Below, piece after piece: positions 1 to 8,727 of a stretch of 36,759 nucleotides of DNA. The translations under genes were made by a program, and so were the position numbers. Under the pieces are notes generated by a model. That model was not told where the DNA came from and did not search any database. It was given only the letters and a program-made list of their open reading frames with translations. Position 1 is the first letter of the stretch, and each line of letters begins with the position of its first letter. This DNA is from Bordetella parapertussis (lineage in GTDB: Bacteria; Pseudomonadota; Gammaproteobacteria; Burkholderiales; Burkholderiaceae_B): assembly GCA_945862495.1 (NCBI GenBank), contig CAMAYM010000016.1:1-36759 (forward strand), read 5' to 3'.

Positions 1-599
1 GTGTGCTCTCTGGCCCCTCTTTTGCGCGCGAGGTTGCACAGGGACTTCCCGTAGCACTGACAATCGCCAGTCACGATGCCGCGTTGCGACGCGCGACGAT
101 CGCTGCACTGCATGGCGGCGCGATGCGTGTCTATGCCAGTCAAGACGTCCTCGGCGTTGAGGTGGGCGGAGCGCTCAAAAATGTTATGGCCATCGCGTGT
201 GGCATTGGAGAGGGCCTCGGACTCGGCACCAATGCACGCGCAGCACTCATCACACGCGGCCTGGCAGAGATGACCCGCTTTGGTGAGGCACTCGGCGCAC
301 AGAGCGCGACCTTTTCTGGTTTGACCGGTCTCGGCGATCTTGTCCTGACCGCAACGGGCGACCTATCACGCAATCGCCAAGTCGGTATCGCAATTGGTCG
401 CGGTCAATCTCTGAGCGAAGTCCTGGCGACTGGCTTAACGGCAGAAGGTGCACGTTGCGCGCAGGCTGTTCTCAGACGCGCGGCGCAACTTGGTGTCGAA
501 CTTCCCATCACCCATGCCGTGTGTGAGGTGCTTTTCGAGGGCGTTGCACCTTTTGAAGCCGTCTCACGTCTACTTTCACGTGTCGCCACGACAGAGTGA
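1..599 (+). CDS. gpsA: Glycerol-3-phosphate dehydrogenase [NAD(P)+], 3' part
   Basis: This gene makes sn-glycerol 3-phosphate from dihydroxyacetone phosphate in the cytoplasm, the first step toward phospholipids. The window cuts it: the N-terminal Rossmann nucleotide-binding part (roughly 130 residues of a normal ~330) lies upstream. The visible frame opens at VLSGPSFAREVA, the usual family motif at the end of the NAD domain. It continues with GVEVGGALKNVMAIACG, which carries the catalytic lysine, then NARAALITRGLAEM and GLTGLGDLVLTATG with SRNRQVG, all diagnostic of the C-terminal helical domain. The GTG at position 3 is therefore an internal valine, not a start. The stop TGA is at 597-599. 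The next gene on this strand seems to begin inside its last codons. Identity is certain; only the 5' end is unknown. Confidence 0.96.
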   Translation, partial: VLSGPSFAREVAQGLPVALTIASHDAALRRATIAALHGGAMRVYASQDVLGVEVGGALKNVMAIACGIGEGLGLGTNARAALITRGLAEMTRFGEALGAQSATFSGLTGLGDLVLTATGDLSRNRQVGIAIGRGQSLSEVLATGLTAEGARCAQAVLRRAAQLGVELPITHAVCEVLFEGVAPFEAVSRLLSRVATTE

Positions 600-1569
600 C
601 TACTTGATTCCACTACTCGCAATCCTGTCCATCATGCTTGCCGGTCCCGCCAGTGCACAACAAACTTGGCCGTCAGTGCGACCGATTCATTTAATCGTCC
701 CTTTTCCTGCCGGCTCCTCGCCCGATCTGCTCGCGCGGACATTGGCGACGCCTCTCGCCAACAAACTCGGCCAAAGTATTGTCGTGGAAAACAAACCGGG
801 CGCAGGCGGAAACATTGGCACACGCTTTGTAGCTCGCGCGCCCGCAGACGGCTACACACTGCTCTACACCATCAACGGTCCGCTTGTGACCGCACCAACG
901 CTTTATAAAAAAACTCTGGGCTATGACCCCGCCAAAGACCTGGCACCGATTACCTTGGTCGCGACCAGTCCAAATGTACTGATCGTCTCGGCAGGCTTTA
1001 ATGGCAATACTGTGGCAGATTTTATTCAACAGGCCGGACAACAAGCTGGCCGCTGGAACTACGGCTCCGTGGGGCCCGGTAGCGCATCCCACTTGGCTAT
1101 GGAACTGTTTAAAAAACAAGCAGCGCTTGCGCTCACACACATTCCCTACAACAGCTTTCCGCAGGTGACGACGGCTGTGATTGCACAAGACATTCAAGCC
1201 GCATTTATGGTGCCTGCAATCGCAATGGCGCAAGTCAAAAGCGGCAAGGTCAAAGCTCTGGGCATCACCAGCAAACAACCAATCGATTCCTTGCCCGGCA
1301 TTGCCCCACTCACAGACCAGGGATTTGCGGAGTTTGAGGCGATCTCATGGAATGCCGTCCTTGCCCCTGCTGGCACGCCGACAGTGATTCTCGAGCGCCT
1401 CAATACCGAGCTGGTTGCGCTTTTAAATAGCAATGAAATGCGAGATAAATTTGCGCTTCAATATTTTTCAGTTGTCGGCTCGAGTCCAGCCGCTCTCAAG
1501 CAATTGATTCAAGAGGAGCAGCATCGCTGGGATGCTGTAATTGAGACGCTCAAGCTTTCTCTTGATTAG
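580..1569 (+). CDS. Bug/TctC-family periplasmic solute receptor
   Basis: A periplasmic solute-binding protein of the tripartite tricarboxylate transporter (Bug) family, which usually binds carboxylates or other small acids. Family marks are IVPFPAGSSPDLLAR, VVENKPGAGGNIGTRFVA and the following APADGYTLL. With a start at GTG 580 the protein is 329 residues, the family norm. It begins with a short polar stretch, then a hydrophobic segment ending GPASAQQ, a good signal peptidase site. TTG 604 is an alternative start but leaves no positive charge before the hydrophobic core. The frame stays open back to 448 inside gpsA, but that longer N-terminus looks like gpsA shadow. No Shine-Dalgarno decides the start. 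No TctA or TctB membrane partner is nearby, so this is an orphan receptor. The ligand is unknown. Confidence 0.85.
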   Translation: MSPRQSDYLIPLLAILSIMLAGPASAQQTWPSVRPIHLIVPFPAGSSPDLLARTLATPLANKLGQSIVVENKPGAGGNIGTRFVARAPADGYTLLYTINGPLVTAPTLYKKTLGYDPAKDLAPITLVATSPNVLIVSAGFNGNTVADFIQQAGQQAGRWNYGSVGPGSASHLAMELFKKQAALALTHIPYNSFPQVTTAVIAQDIQAAFMVPAIAMAQVKSGKVKALGITSKQPIDSLPGIAPLTDQGFAEFEAISWNAVLAPAGTPTVILERLNTELVALLNSNEMRDKFALQYFSVVGSSPAALKQLIQEEQHRWDAVIETLKLSLD

Positions 1570-1596
1570 ACACGCGTGCGTCTCGCACCTCTGGTG

Positions 1597-2067
1597 TCAA
1601 ACAGCGCCCGAATATCCTTGCTGACGCCAAGCCTCAAATACAACCACCGCGACAGCATTTGATAAGTTGAGACTACGTTGCCCCGTCAACATAGGAAGGC
1701 GCACGCGCTGAGCGGGCTCGAAGAGCCCCATCTGCTCTGCTGAAAGACCTGCTGTTTCACGACCAAACACAAATACATCTCCTTCCTGCAAGCTCACCTC
1801 GCTCACGAGCTGAGTCGCCTTGGTCGTCATTGCGAAGACACGATTTGCCGGAGCACCCGTCGCCGCAATCGCAAGCGCAAGACTGTCGTGCACGTTGACC
1901 GGCTGCCATTCGTGATAATCGAGACCCGCACGTTTGAGGCGCGTATCATCGATTTCAAAACCAAGCGGGCGCACAAGGTGTAAGCGTGCTCCTGTATTGG
2001 CACACAAGCGAATCACATTGCCCGTATTGGGCGGAATTTCAGGCTGAACGAGGATGACATCAAACAT
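1597..2067 (-). CDS. trmL: tRNA (cytidine(34)-2'-O)-methyltransferase TrmL
   Basis: A SPOUT-class methyltransferase that methylates the ribose of the wobble nucleotide in certain leucine tRNAs. At 156 residues it has the normal minimal TrmL length. It starts with VILVQPEIPPNTGNVIRLC, the N-terminal family signature. The C-terminal knot that binds S-adenosylmethionine is seen in FVFGRETAGLSAEQ and the closing VRLPMLTGQRSLNLSNAVA. It lies 5 bases downstream of comF on the same strand, so the two are probably co-transcribed. Its stop faces the end of the Bug receptor gene with about 27 bases between them. The family assignment is very safe. Confidence 0.95.
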   Translation of the reverse strand: MFDVILVQPEIPPNTGNVIRLCANTGARLHLVRPLGFEIDDTRLKRAGLDYHEWQPVNVHDSLALAIAATGAPANRVFAMTTKATQLVSEVSLQEGDVFVFGRETAGLSAEQMGLFEPAQRVRLPMLTGQRSLNLSNAVAVVVFEAWRQQGYSGAV

Positions 2068-2072
2068 ATTCG

Positions 2073-2807
2073 CTATTTTGCCAGAGTCCGGGCTGCGACC
2101 AAAGCCACGACCCCTTGTGCACCGGCGCGCAGCAGCGCCCCTGAAGCCTCCTCAAGCGTGCTGCCCGTTGTCAGTACGTCATCCACCAAACCCACCCAAC
2201 CACACCTCTGAGGCACCTGCGCTTGATACAAGCCGCGCACACTGTCCTGACGCGCTCGCAGGTTCAACGATTTCTGACTGGAGGTTTCACGCGTTCGACG
2301 ACACCATGCCCGCCGCAACGGCACACCACTCAGCCACGCCAATTCGCGGGCAATCTCACCCGCTGGATTAAAGCCGCGCTTCAAAATGGCCTCACGACTC
2401 GACGGAATCGGCACCAAGGCATCAAGCGTAGGTAATTGTGGGGAGGCTCTGTGCATATTACGCCACAACAACCTAGCAAAAATCCCAGCCTCGGTTAGAC
2501 GACCTTTAGCTTTAAAGGCGCGCATCAGCTGGTCTCCGGGCGCCGTAAATTCAATACCCGCGATTGCCCGCGAATAGGTTGGGGGGCGCAGCACACACGC
2601 GGCACAAAGCCGCTGCGCCATCAACATTGGCTCACGTATCATGGCTTCACCCTGATACAAACAGCGTGGACAATGCAGGCGTGCGTCAAACTCGAACCGG
2701 ACTTCATTCTCGCAGGTCCCGCAAAGATCTCCACCGCGCGCCTTCAAACCGCATAAGGGGCAAGGCGCATGGAGTAATCGACGAATTCTTTCTCGAATAG
2801 AGTACAT
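2073..2807 (-). CDS. comF: ComF-family phosphoribosyltransferase-like protein
   Basis: ComF proteins join an N-terminal zinc-ribbon region to a type I phosphoribosyltransferase fold and are needed for DNA uptake in competent bacteria; the exact reaction is not settled. Cysteine pairs CPLCG, CGTCE, CPRC and CAAC lie in the first 80 residues. The PRPP-loop motif VGLVDDVLTTGSTLEEA is near the C-terminus. I place the start at ATG 2807 (244 residues) because a GGAGG lies 7 bases upstream. In-frame ATGs at 2813 and 2828 sit only about 1 base from their purine runs. dprA, another uptake gene, is also in this window, so competence is possible. It is divergent from the BioC-like gene across about 54 bases. 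Confidence 0.9.
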   Translation of the reverse strand: MYSIRERIRRLLHAPCPLCGLKARGGDLCGTCENEVRFEFDARLHCPRCLYQGEAMIREPMLMAQRLCAACVLRPPTYSRAIAGIEFTAPGDQLMRAFKAKGRLTEAGIFARLLWRNMHRASPQLPTLDALVPIPSSREAILKRGFNPAGEIARELAWLSGVPLRRAWCRRTRETSSQKSLNLRARQDSVRGLYQAQVPQRCGWVGLVDDVLTTGSTLEEASGALLRAGAQGVVALVAARTLAK

Positions 2808-2861
2808 TTTCATACCTCCAGCACGCATTCTCCTTTAGTCGCGCACGCCTTTTTTATCGCC

Positions 2862-3794
2862 ATGACAACAACATCCACCCCCAATCGCCTACCCATCAAT
2901 CCAGACCATGTACTGCGGCAGTTCAATCGTCGGGGCGATCTGAGCGAGGCGCAGTTTTTGTATGGAGAGGTGGCACACAGAATGGATCAACGTCTCAGAC
3001 TCGTGCGCTTGGCGCCTCAGCACATGCTCGATGCAGGCTGTGGGGCGGGAGCACAAATTCCTTTGCTTCATGCACGCTACCCTGAGGCGCACTTGATTGG
3101 TCAAGATCATAATCCGGGCCTGCTCAAACTCGCGCAACAACGCGCGCAAAAAATTTATCCGCACGGCTTGCGCAAGTGGATCAATCGCTTAAGGGGTCGG
3201 CCTGCACCAGTCTCTTGGCTCAACGGTGATTTGGCTCACACCAACCTCATGCCAGAGTCTCTTGACCTCGTTTGGTCCAACCTCGCGCTACATTGGCATC
3301 CTGCTCCGCATGAGGTGTTACAGGAATGGGGACGCATCATCCGCCCCAATGGCTTAGTCTTTTTTTCTTGTTTTGGTCCTGGGACGATGCAAGAACTCCG
3401 TCAGGCGATCACTTCGGCAAATCTCACCACCGCCACGCCAGGCTTTGTTGATATGCATGACTTTGGTGACCTGCTGATTGAGAAGGGCTTTGCAGATCCC
3501 GTGATGGACCAAGAGGTCTTAACGCTCACGTACGCCACGCCAGAACAGCTTTTACAAGATGTAAAAAGTCTCGGAGGCAATCCAAGCTTTGGACGACGCG
3601 CGAGCCTGACTTCTCGACAATGGCAACAGCGCTTGGTGCAGGCGCTTGAGCAACAGCGCCAGCGTGATGGCCGACTGCACTTAACGATCGAGGTTACTTA
3701 CGGCCATGCCTGGCGCAGCGCCACGCGACGCGGCCAGACAGGGGAAACACGTATCAGTGTGAGTGCGATTCAGAGAAAATCAGCCGAAAAATGA
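2862..3794 (+). CDS. bioC: BioC-like S-adenosylmethionine methyltransferase
   Basis: A class I methyltransferase most like BioC, which methylates malonyl-acyl carrier protein to start pimelate synthesis for biotin. The first ~30 residues match the BioC pattern in which a few residues precede a helix with an RRGDLSEAQFL-type segment. The SAM-binding motif MLDAGCGAGAQIPLL is followed by the acidic strand end IGQDHN. The BioC-like stretch LVWSNLALHWHPAPHEVL leads into FFSCFGPGTMQELRQA. The length of 310 residues fits the longer betaproteobacterial form. No other bio genes are visible, so the biotin role is inferred from sequence alone. Its last 15 bases overlap, tail to tail, the TauE/SafE gene. 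A generic methyltransferase remains possible. Confidence 0.82.
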   Translation: MTTTSTPNRLPINPDHVLRQFNRRGDLSEAQFLYGEVAHRMDQRLRLVRLAPQHMLDAGCGAGAQIPLLHARYPEAHLIGQDHNPGLLKLAQQRAQKIYPHGLRKWINRLRGRPAPVSWLNGDLAHTNLMPESLDLVWSNLALHWHPAPHEVLQEWGRIIRPNGLVFFSCFGPGTMQELRQAITSANLTTATPGFVDMHDFGDLLIEKGFADPVMDQEVLTLTYATPEQLLQDVKSLGGNPSFGRRASLTSRQWQQRLVQALEQQRQRDGRLHLTIEVTYGHAWRSATRRGQTGETRISVSAIQRKSAEK

Positions 3795-4598
3795 ATAATA
3801 GGCTTTGAATGCCATATAGGCCGACAACCCAAACAGCAAGAACGCAAAAATTCGCTTGAGCGTTTTAACCGGCAACGTATGTGCAGCGCGCGCACCGATT
3901 GGCGCAAGCACCACACTACAGACCGCCAAAATAATCAAGGCCGGCCAGTAGATGTACCCCACCATTTCAAAGGGCAAACCCTCTTTGTGCCAGCCTGACC
4001 AGACATAGCCAACCGTATTGGCCAACGCAATTGGAAAGCCCAGCGCGGCGGAGGTACCCACAGCCTGATGCAAAGGCACATTGCACCACAGCATGAATGG
4101 CACTGAGATAAATCCGCCACCCGCACCAACTAATCCTGACACAAAGCCGATCGTGCCACCTGCACCAACGGTGCCGAGCTTACCCGGCATCTGTCGGGAA
4201 GGCTTCGGTTTTTTGTCTCGAAGCATCTGAAAAGCTGAATAGCCAACAAATACAGCAAAAAATAGCGCCAGCCAACCGGTCTTGAGAAAGGAGAAAATGG
4301 CACCGCCCGCGATGAGCCCCCCGACCACAATGCCTGGCGTCAATGCAGCAACAAGATCCCAACGCACAGCACCTTTTTTATTATGCGCACGCACGCTCGA
4401 CACAGACGTAAACAAAATGGACGCCATCGAGGTTGCAATCGCGGCGTGCACGATCAATTCTAGGGGCAAACCCTGCCATGTCAGCAGCAATGTTAAAAAT
4501 GGAACCAGCAGCATGCCGCCGCCGATCCCTAACAAACCGGCTGCAAAACCGGTGACGCAGCCTAAAATGGCTAGAGCTAGGATAAATAGTGGATCCAT
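3780..4598 (-). CDS. TauE/SafE-family membrane permease
   Basis: An integral inner-membrane protein of the TauE/SafE family, whose members export sulfite, sulfoacetate or other small anions. The 272 residues are almost entirely hydrophobic segments, about eight in number. The two family repeats are visible: GFAAGLLGIGGGMLLVPFL near residue 20 and GFVSGLVGAGGGFISVPFM near residue 155, each with the glycine-rich turn and proline. The start ATG at 4598 has no strong ribosome-binding site. The gene stands alone, tail to tail with the BioC-like gene and divergent from xdhC. No taurine or sulfonate genes are adjacent, so the substrate cannot be named. Confidence 0.88.
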   Translation of the reverse strand: MDPLFILALAILGCVTGFAAGLLGIGGGMLLVPFLTLLLTWQGLPLELIVHAAIATSMASILFTSVSSVRAHNKKGAVRWDLVAALTPGIVVGGLIAGGAIFSFLKTGWLALFFAVFVGYSAFQMLRDKKPKPSRQMPGKLGTVGAGGTIGFVSGLVGAGGGFISVPFMLWCNVPLHQAVGTSAALGFPIALANTVGYVWSGWHKEGLPFEMVGYIYWPALIILAVCSVVLAPIGARAAHTLPVKTLKRIFAFLLFGLSAYMAFKAYYSFFG

Positions 4599-4695
4599 GA
4601 GGTGACACTCGATCTCGACGCTGGGAAAGTCGGTCAGTATACTAACTGGATGACTCCTGTGCCCGCCCCCACCGAATTTCTAAAAAGACTACCGC

Positions 4696-5682
4696 ATGGA
4701 CTCTCTTGATACCGAAGTGTTGAAACAAGCCCGCGAATGGGTCTTGGCCGGTCATATTGTTCATCTCGCCACCGTTGTCAAAACATGGGGCTCTGCGCCC
4801 CGTCAGGCGGGTGCCATGCTGGCAGTGCGTCAAGATGGTCGGGTGGTCGGCTCGGTTTCAGGTGGCTGCATTGAGGATGATTTGATTGCGCGCGCCAAAG
4901 AGGGCCGCCTGCCCCGCCAGTCCGAGTGGGCGCGTTATGGCGTATCCCAAGATGAGGCGGCCCGCTTCGGTCTGCCTTGCGGCGGCACCTTGCGCCTTGT
5001 AATCGAACCCCTCACCCAATGCGACTGGCTCGAACCCGTCGTGGTCGCCACTGAGTCCCAACAACTCATTGGTCGCTGGCTGGATATATCTTCCGGACAG
5101 TCGATGCTTACTGATGCGCGACCTGGTCAATTAACCGAGGTCAAAGAAGACGGCTGCCACTTTGTCTATGGTCCACACTGGCGTCTACTCATTATTGGCG
5201 CGAACCAAACAGCGAAAGCACTGGCCCAAATCGCCACCATGCTGGAGTTTCAGGTCATTATTTGCGATCCGCGTGAAGAGTTCACCGCGGACTGGAATAT
5301 GCCAGGTGTCACTATGCAAGCCGGAATGCCTGACGACGCGGTTCTTGAGATTCAAACAGACTCTCGCACTGCGATTGTCGCGATTACGCATGACCCCAAG
5401 CTCGACGATATGGCGTTACTCGAAGCATTGAAATCAAACGCTTTTTACGTTGGGGCGCTAGGCTCAGTTCGCAATCAGGCCAAGCGGCGTGAAAGACTGC
5501 TGAGTTTTGATTTGACGGCAAAAGAGGTCGATCGACTCCACGGCCCGGTCGGTTTACAAATCGGTAGCCGCACACCCGCTGAAATCGCGGTTGCAGTCGG
5601 TGCCCAACTCGTACAAGTGCGGCGAACCCTCGAGGACGAACGCATCGGCGGACTCAGCCACCCCCCCGCCTCAGCAAGTTAA
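4696..5682 (+). CDS. XdhC/CoxI-family molybdoenzyme maturation factor
   Basis: XdhC/CoxI proteins bind molybdenum cofactor and help sulfurate and insert it into xanthine dehydrogenase and related molybdenum hydroxylases. Both family domains are present. The N-terminal domain shows ATVVKTWGSAPRQAGAML and GSVSGGCIEDDLI. The C-terminal Rossmann-like domain shows LLIIGANQTAKALA, YVGALGSVRNQAKRRERL and the end block GLQIGSRTPAEIAVAVGAQL. The length of 328 residues is typical of two-domain XdhC. No molybdenum hydroxylase subunit gene is within the window, so its client enzyme lies elsewhere. The gene is divergent from the permease, and its stop is 25 bases from the end of ntrX on the other strand. 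Confidence 0.9.
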   Translation: MDSLDTEVLKQAREWVLAGHIVHLATVVKTWGSAPRQAGAMLAVRQDGRVVGSVSGGCIEDDLIARAKEGRLPRQSEWARYGVSQDEAARFGLPCGGTLRLVIEPLTQCDWLEPVVVATESQQLIGRWLDISSGQSMLTDARPGQLTEVKEDGCHFVYGPHWRLLIIGANQTAKALAQIATMLEFQVIICDPREEFTADWNMPGVTMQAGMPDDAVLEIQTDSRTAIVAITHDPKLDDMALLEALKSNAFYVGALGSVRNQAKRRERLLSFDLTAKEVDRLHGPVGLQIGSRTPAEIAVAVGAQLVQVRRTLEDERIGGLSHPPASAS

Positions 5683-5707
5683 AACTGCAATTAGCAGGGA
5701 CACTGAA

Positions 5708-6397
5708 TTAAATACTGCGCTTGCGAGACTCAATGCCTAGTTGCTTGAGTTTGCGATAAAGGTGCGTGCGCTCAAGTCCGGTTTTTTCCGAAACGCGCGT
5801 CATGCTGTTATTTTCACGTGCCAGGTGGTACTCAAAGTACACCCGCTCAAACGCATCGCGCGCTTCGCGCAAAGGCTGATCCAGGGTGATGTCACCCAAC
5901 AAACTTTGATCGACGGCCTCGGCAATGGCAACGTCCTCTGCTATGGGTGCAGTATCCGCCTGTACAGGCGCAGCATTACTTGGTACCGCAACTGGCACGA
6001 ACGTGCCATTCGCAGACTTGGCGACAGGCAATCGACCGCGCGCCAGCCCGGCCGAAATCGTTTTCAATAAACGCTGCAACGTAATGGGCTTTTCAAGAAA
6101 GTCGATTGCGCCGATACGCGTCGCTTCGACTGCCGTGTCTATGGTGGCGTGACCACTCATCATAATGACCGGCATATCTAACAGGCCTTGTGAGCCCCAT
6201 TCTTTGAGAAGCGTCACCCCATCTGTGTCAGGCATCCAGATATCGAGCAGGACGAGGTCGGGACGTCCACGCAAACGCGCAGCACGGGCTTGCGCGGCAT
6301 TTTCTGCGAGCTCGATTGTGTGCCCCTCATCGTAGAGAATCTCGGAGAGTAACTCGCGAATGCCCACTTCATCGTCGACAACCAAAATCCTGGCCAT
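5708..6397 (-). CDS. ntrX: NtrX-like response regulator without AAA+ domain
   Basis: The response-regulator partner of NtrY. The receiver domain fills about residues 1-120, with acidic D8 and D9, phospho-acceptor D52 in LVLLDIWMPDTDG, S81 and K103. An alanine- and proline-rich linker of about 55 residues follows. The last ~50 residues are a Fis-type helix-turn-helix, seen in NNSMTRVSEKTGLERTHLYR. Classical NtrX proteins are about 450 residues with a sigma-54-activating AAA+ domain in the middle. Here that domain is absent, with no trace of the GAFTGA loop or Walker motifs, and total length is 229. It probably acts without sigma-54 ATPase activity. It follows ntrY by 17 bases in the same operon. 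Calling it NtrX rests mainly on the ntrY neighbour. Confidence 0.85.
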   Translation of the reverse strand: MARILVVDDEVGIRELLSEILYDEGHTIELAENAAQARAARLRGRPDLVLLDIWMPDTDGVTLLKEWGSQGLLDMPVIMMSGHATIDTAVEATRIGAIDFLEKPITLQRLLKTISAGLARGRLPVAKSANGTFVPVAVPSNAAPVQADTAPIAEDVAIAEAVDQSLLGDITLDQPLREARDAFERVYFEYHLARENNSMTRVSEKTGLERTHLYRKLKQLGIESRKRSI

Positions 6398-6414
6398 AAA
6401 TCTTTCACCACCCC

Positions 6415-8727
6415 TTACGTGTAAGCATTATCGTTCTCTTGAGGCAAGCCGTCTAGCGGTTGCGCCAGTTGTGTCAACAAAATCGAAACTTTTGCACCAC
6501 CTTCACGCCGATTAGACAAGTCAATTCGGCCCTGATGCTCGTCAATTATCTTACGAACAATCGCTAATCCAAGGCCCGTCCCTTGCGCTTTGGTCGTCAC
6601 ATATGGCTCGAACGCACGCTGTAATACTTGCGAACCGAAGCCAGGACCACTGTCCGACACGGTAAACCTTAACGCTGGCTCATCAGGACTTTCCGTATTT
6701 TCCCGACTCCCAGCATGGATAAGCTGCGTCGTCACCTCAATGACGCCTCCCTCTGATTGTTCAACCAATGCATCTCGGGCATTTGCCAAAAGATTATGGA
6801 CGACCTGGCGCAATTGCGTCGGATCCCCCAACACGTTCGGCAAAGCGGGATCAAGAGACACTTCAAGATGCCAAGCGTGACGCTCGTCTCTCACCATACC
6901 ATCGATTGGGTCCCAACCATAAAGACCGAGCACTTCATCCACCAGCGCATTAAAGTCAACCGGCACCATCACAACCGCTGGCTTGCGCGCATACTCTTTA
7001 AAATCATCCACCATGTGCTTGAGTGAGCTGACTTGATTGATGATGGTATTAGTCGCTCTTTCGAGAAGCGCAGCGTCTAATGGCTCAAGCTTGTGTGCAA
7101 GCTTCATTGCCAAACGCTCCGCTGACAGCTGAATAGGCGTCAGTGGATTTTTGATTTCATGCGCCAAGCGTCGCGCAACCTCACCCCAAGCCACACTCCG
7201 GTTGGCGGACATCACCTCAGTAATGTCGTCAAACACCACCATATAACCATTGTCTCGACCATCAATCAACAATTGAGTCCCTCGCGCCAACAACGTTAAG
7301 GTGTAGAACTTTTTGTCATCAATCAAATCTGGAAGCTTGAGTTCAAACTGCTCCTGCCAATGGGTCCGCTCAGAACCCACTGCGGCATGCTGCGAAAAAG
7401 CCTGACGAATCATTCCAGAAAAATCAATCATTCCATCAATTGTTTCTAAGGGTCGGCCAGGTGCGGCGCGCAAATCAACACTTAAAATAGCCTGTGCACC
7501 TTGGTTAAACGTCGTCAAACGAAACTGTTGATCAAATACCAGTACGCCAGCCGACAAGTTTGACAGCACACTTTCTAGATAAACGTTGGAACGCTCTAAT
7601 TGAGCGCGGTTGGTCTCAACCATCCGCCTCGCCTCTTCAAGCTGACGCGTCATGTCGTTAAACGAGCGCGTGAGCTGACCCACCTCATCTTTTGTTGGCG
7701 GCTCGGGGAGTGCTCGAAAATCCCCGATACTTACTGCTTGCGTCCCTGCCGCTAGCGTCAGCAAAGGTCGCACCAGTTTTTTAGAAAGATACAACGCTAC
7801 TGCAATCGATGCGAACACGGCAAGTAACAATGCCAAGGTCAGGGTCACTGCGAACAAATTGCGCAAACTCTGACGCGAGAGTGCCAACTCTTGATAATCA
7901 AGATAGCCTTTCTGTACTTCACGGGCATTTTGAGCAATCTTGTCAGAGACTGGCTGCGTCAGCTGCAACCACCGCGATTCTGAAGTAACGCCCAATGTTG
8001 TTTCAGTGCGGTCAGGCGATCCGACGGGCACGATCACGCGCAGCCGAAGTCCCGCGTCACCTAAATTAGCCGTTGGATCATCCGAGTCTGCCGCCGAATA
8101 ACCGCGCGCCGTACGCAATTGATTTAACACTGCCGCCGGAGGCAAAGGGGGCAAAAGCGTCCCGAGATTGTCAGTTGAAAAAGCAATCAGTCGACCGCTG
8201 GTCGTAAAAACCATCGCATCTACTGCGCTATTGGTCTCACGCAGACGCGTCAAGACACCCGCAATCTCAGGATCAGGCGTATTGCTGAGATCAGGCGTCA
8301 TTGAGCGGGCGCGGGCATCGAGTTGCGCCAACTGTGCGTCAAGTGCTGCTCGCCCTAGCGCCAAGCCTGACTCAAGCGCCGTATCCACCCTCACATTGAA
8401 CCAAGACTCGATGGAGCGAGACATAAACTGCAGGGACACGGTGTAGATCAGTGCGCCAGGCAACACGCCAATCAACGTAAATGCCAAGGCAAAACGGGCG
8501 GTTAAGCGCGAACCGAATTGCCCCACCGCAAACTGTCTTGCCAGACGAACCGTCAACCACACGACCCATACAAATAAGCTCAGTGCTAATCCGCCATTGA
8601 GCCAAAGTAGCAAAGTCTGATACTGAGCCAGGAGGGATGCATTACCCGTCGACCACGCCAACAAAATAAACAGCACCACTGCGCTGATAATGCCAACACC
8701 GGAAATCAGTCGCAGGAGAGGATTCAT
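6415..8727 (-). CDS. ntrY: NtrY-like membrane sensor histidine kinase
   Basis: An inner-membrane sensor kinase that phosphorylates the adjacent NtrX-like regulator. Hydrophobic segments lie at about residues 8-28, 40-62, 78-98 and 290-313. The loop between the last two is a periplasmic sensing region of about 190 residues. A HAMP segment at about 313-366 is followed by a PAS-like region at about 380-500. The kinase core has RRLAHEIKNPLTPIQLSAER, with phospho-accepting H523. The ATP-binding part shows NLLANARDAL, DSGPGFG and TGLGLAIVRKIIDEHQG. At 770 residues it is the usual NtrY size. It overlaps the DUF4390 gene upstream by 4 bases (ATGA), indicating translational coupling. Known NtrYX systems respond to nitrogen or redox state; the signal here is not evident. 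Confidence 0.93.
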   Translation of the reverse strand: MNPLLRLISGVGIISAVVLFILLAWSTGNASLLAQYQTLLLWLNGGLALSLFVWVVWLTVRLARQFAVGQFGSRLTARFALAFTLIGVLPGALIYTVSLQFMSRSIESWFNVRVDTALESGLALGRAALDAQLAQLDARARSMTPDLSNTPDPEIAGVLTRLRETNSAVDAMVFTTSGRLIAFSTDNLGTLLPPLPPAAVLNQLRTARGYSAADSDDPTANLGDAGLRLRVIVPVGSPDRTETTLGVTSESRWLQLTQPVSDKIAQNAREVQKGYLDYQELALSRQSLRNLFAVTLTLALLLAVFASIAVALYLSKKLVRPLLTLAAGTQAVSIGDFRALPEPPTKDEVGQLTRSFNDMTRQLEEARRMVETNRAQLERSNVYLESVLSNLSAGVLVFDQQFRLTTFNQGAQAILSVDLRAAPGRPLETIDGMIDFSGMIRQAFSQHAAVGSERTHWQEQFELKLPDLIDDKKFYTLTLLARGTQLLIDGRDNGYMVVFDDITEVMSANRSVAWGEVARRLAHEIKNPLTPIQLSAERLAMKLAHKLEPLDAALLERATNTIINQVSSLKHMVDDFKEYARKPAVVMVPVDFNALVDEVLGLYGWDPIDGMVRDERHAWHLEVSLDPALPNVLGDPTQLRQVVHNLLANARDALVEQSEGGVIEVTTQLIHAGSRENTESPDEPALRFTVSDSGPGFGSQVLQRAFEPYVTTKAQGTGLGLAIVRKIIDEHQGRIDLSNRREGGAKVSILLTQLAQPLDGLPQENDNAYT

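Noticed and set aside
448..579. Long N-terminal extension of the Bug receptor
   Set aside because: It overlaps gpsA out of frame and would bury the signal peptide about 45-50 residues inside the protein.
691..1278. 195-residue open frame antisense to the Bug receptor
   Set aside because: The Cys/His-rich translation is typical of reverse-strand shadow; the receptor frame carries the family motifs.
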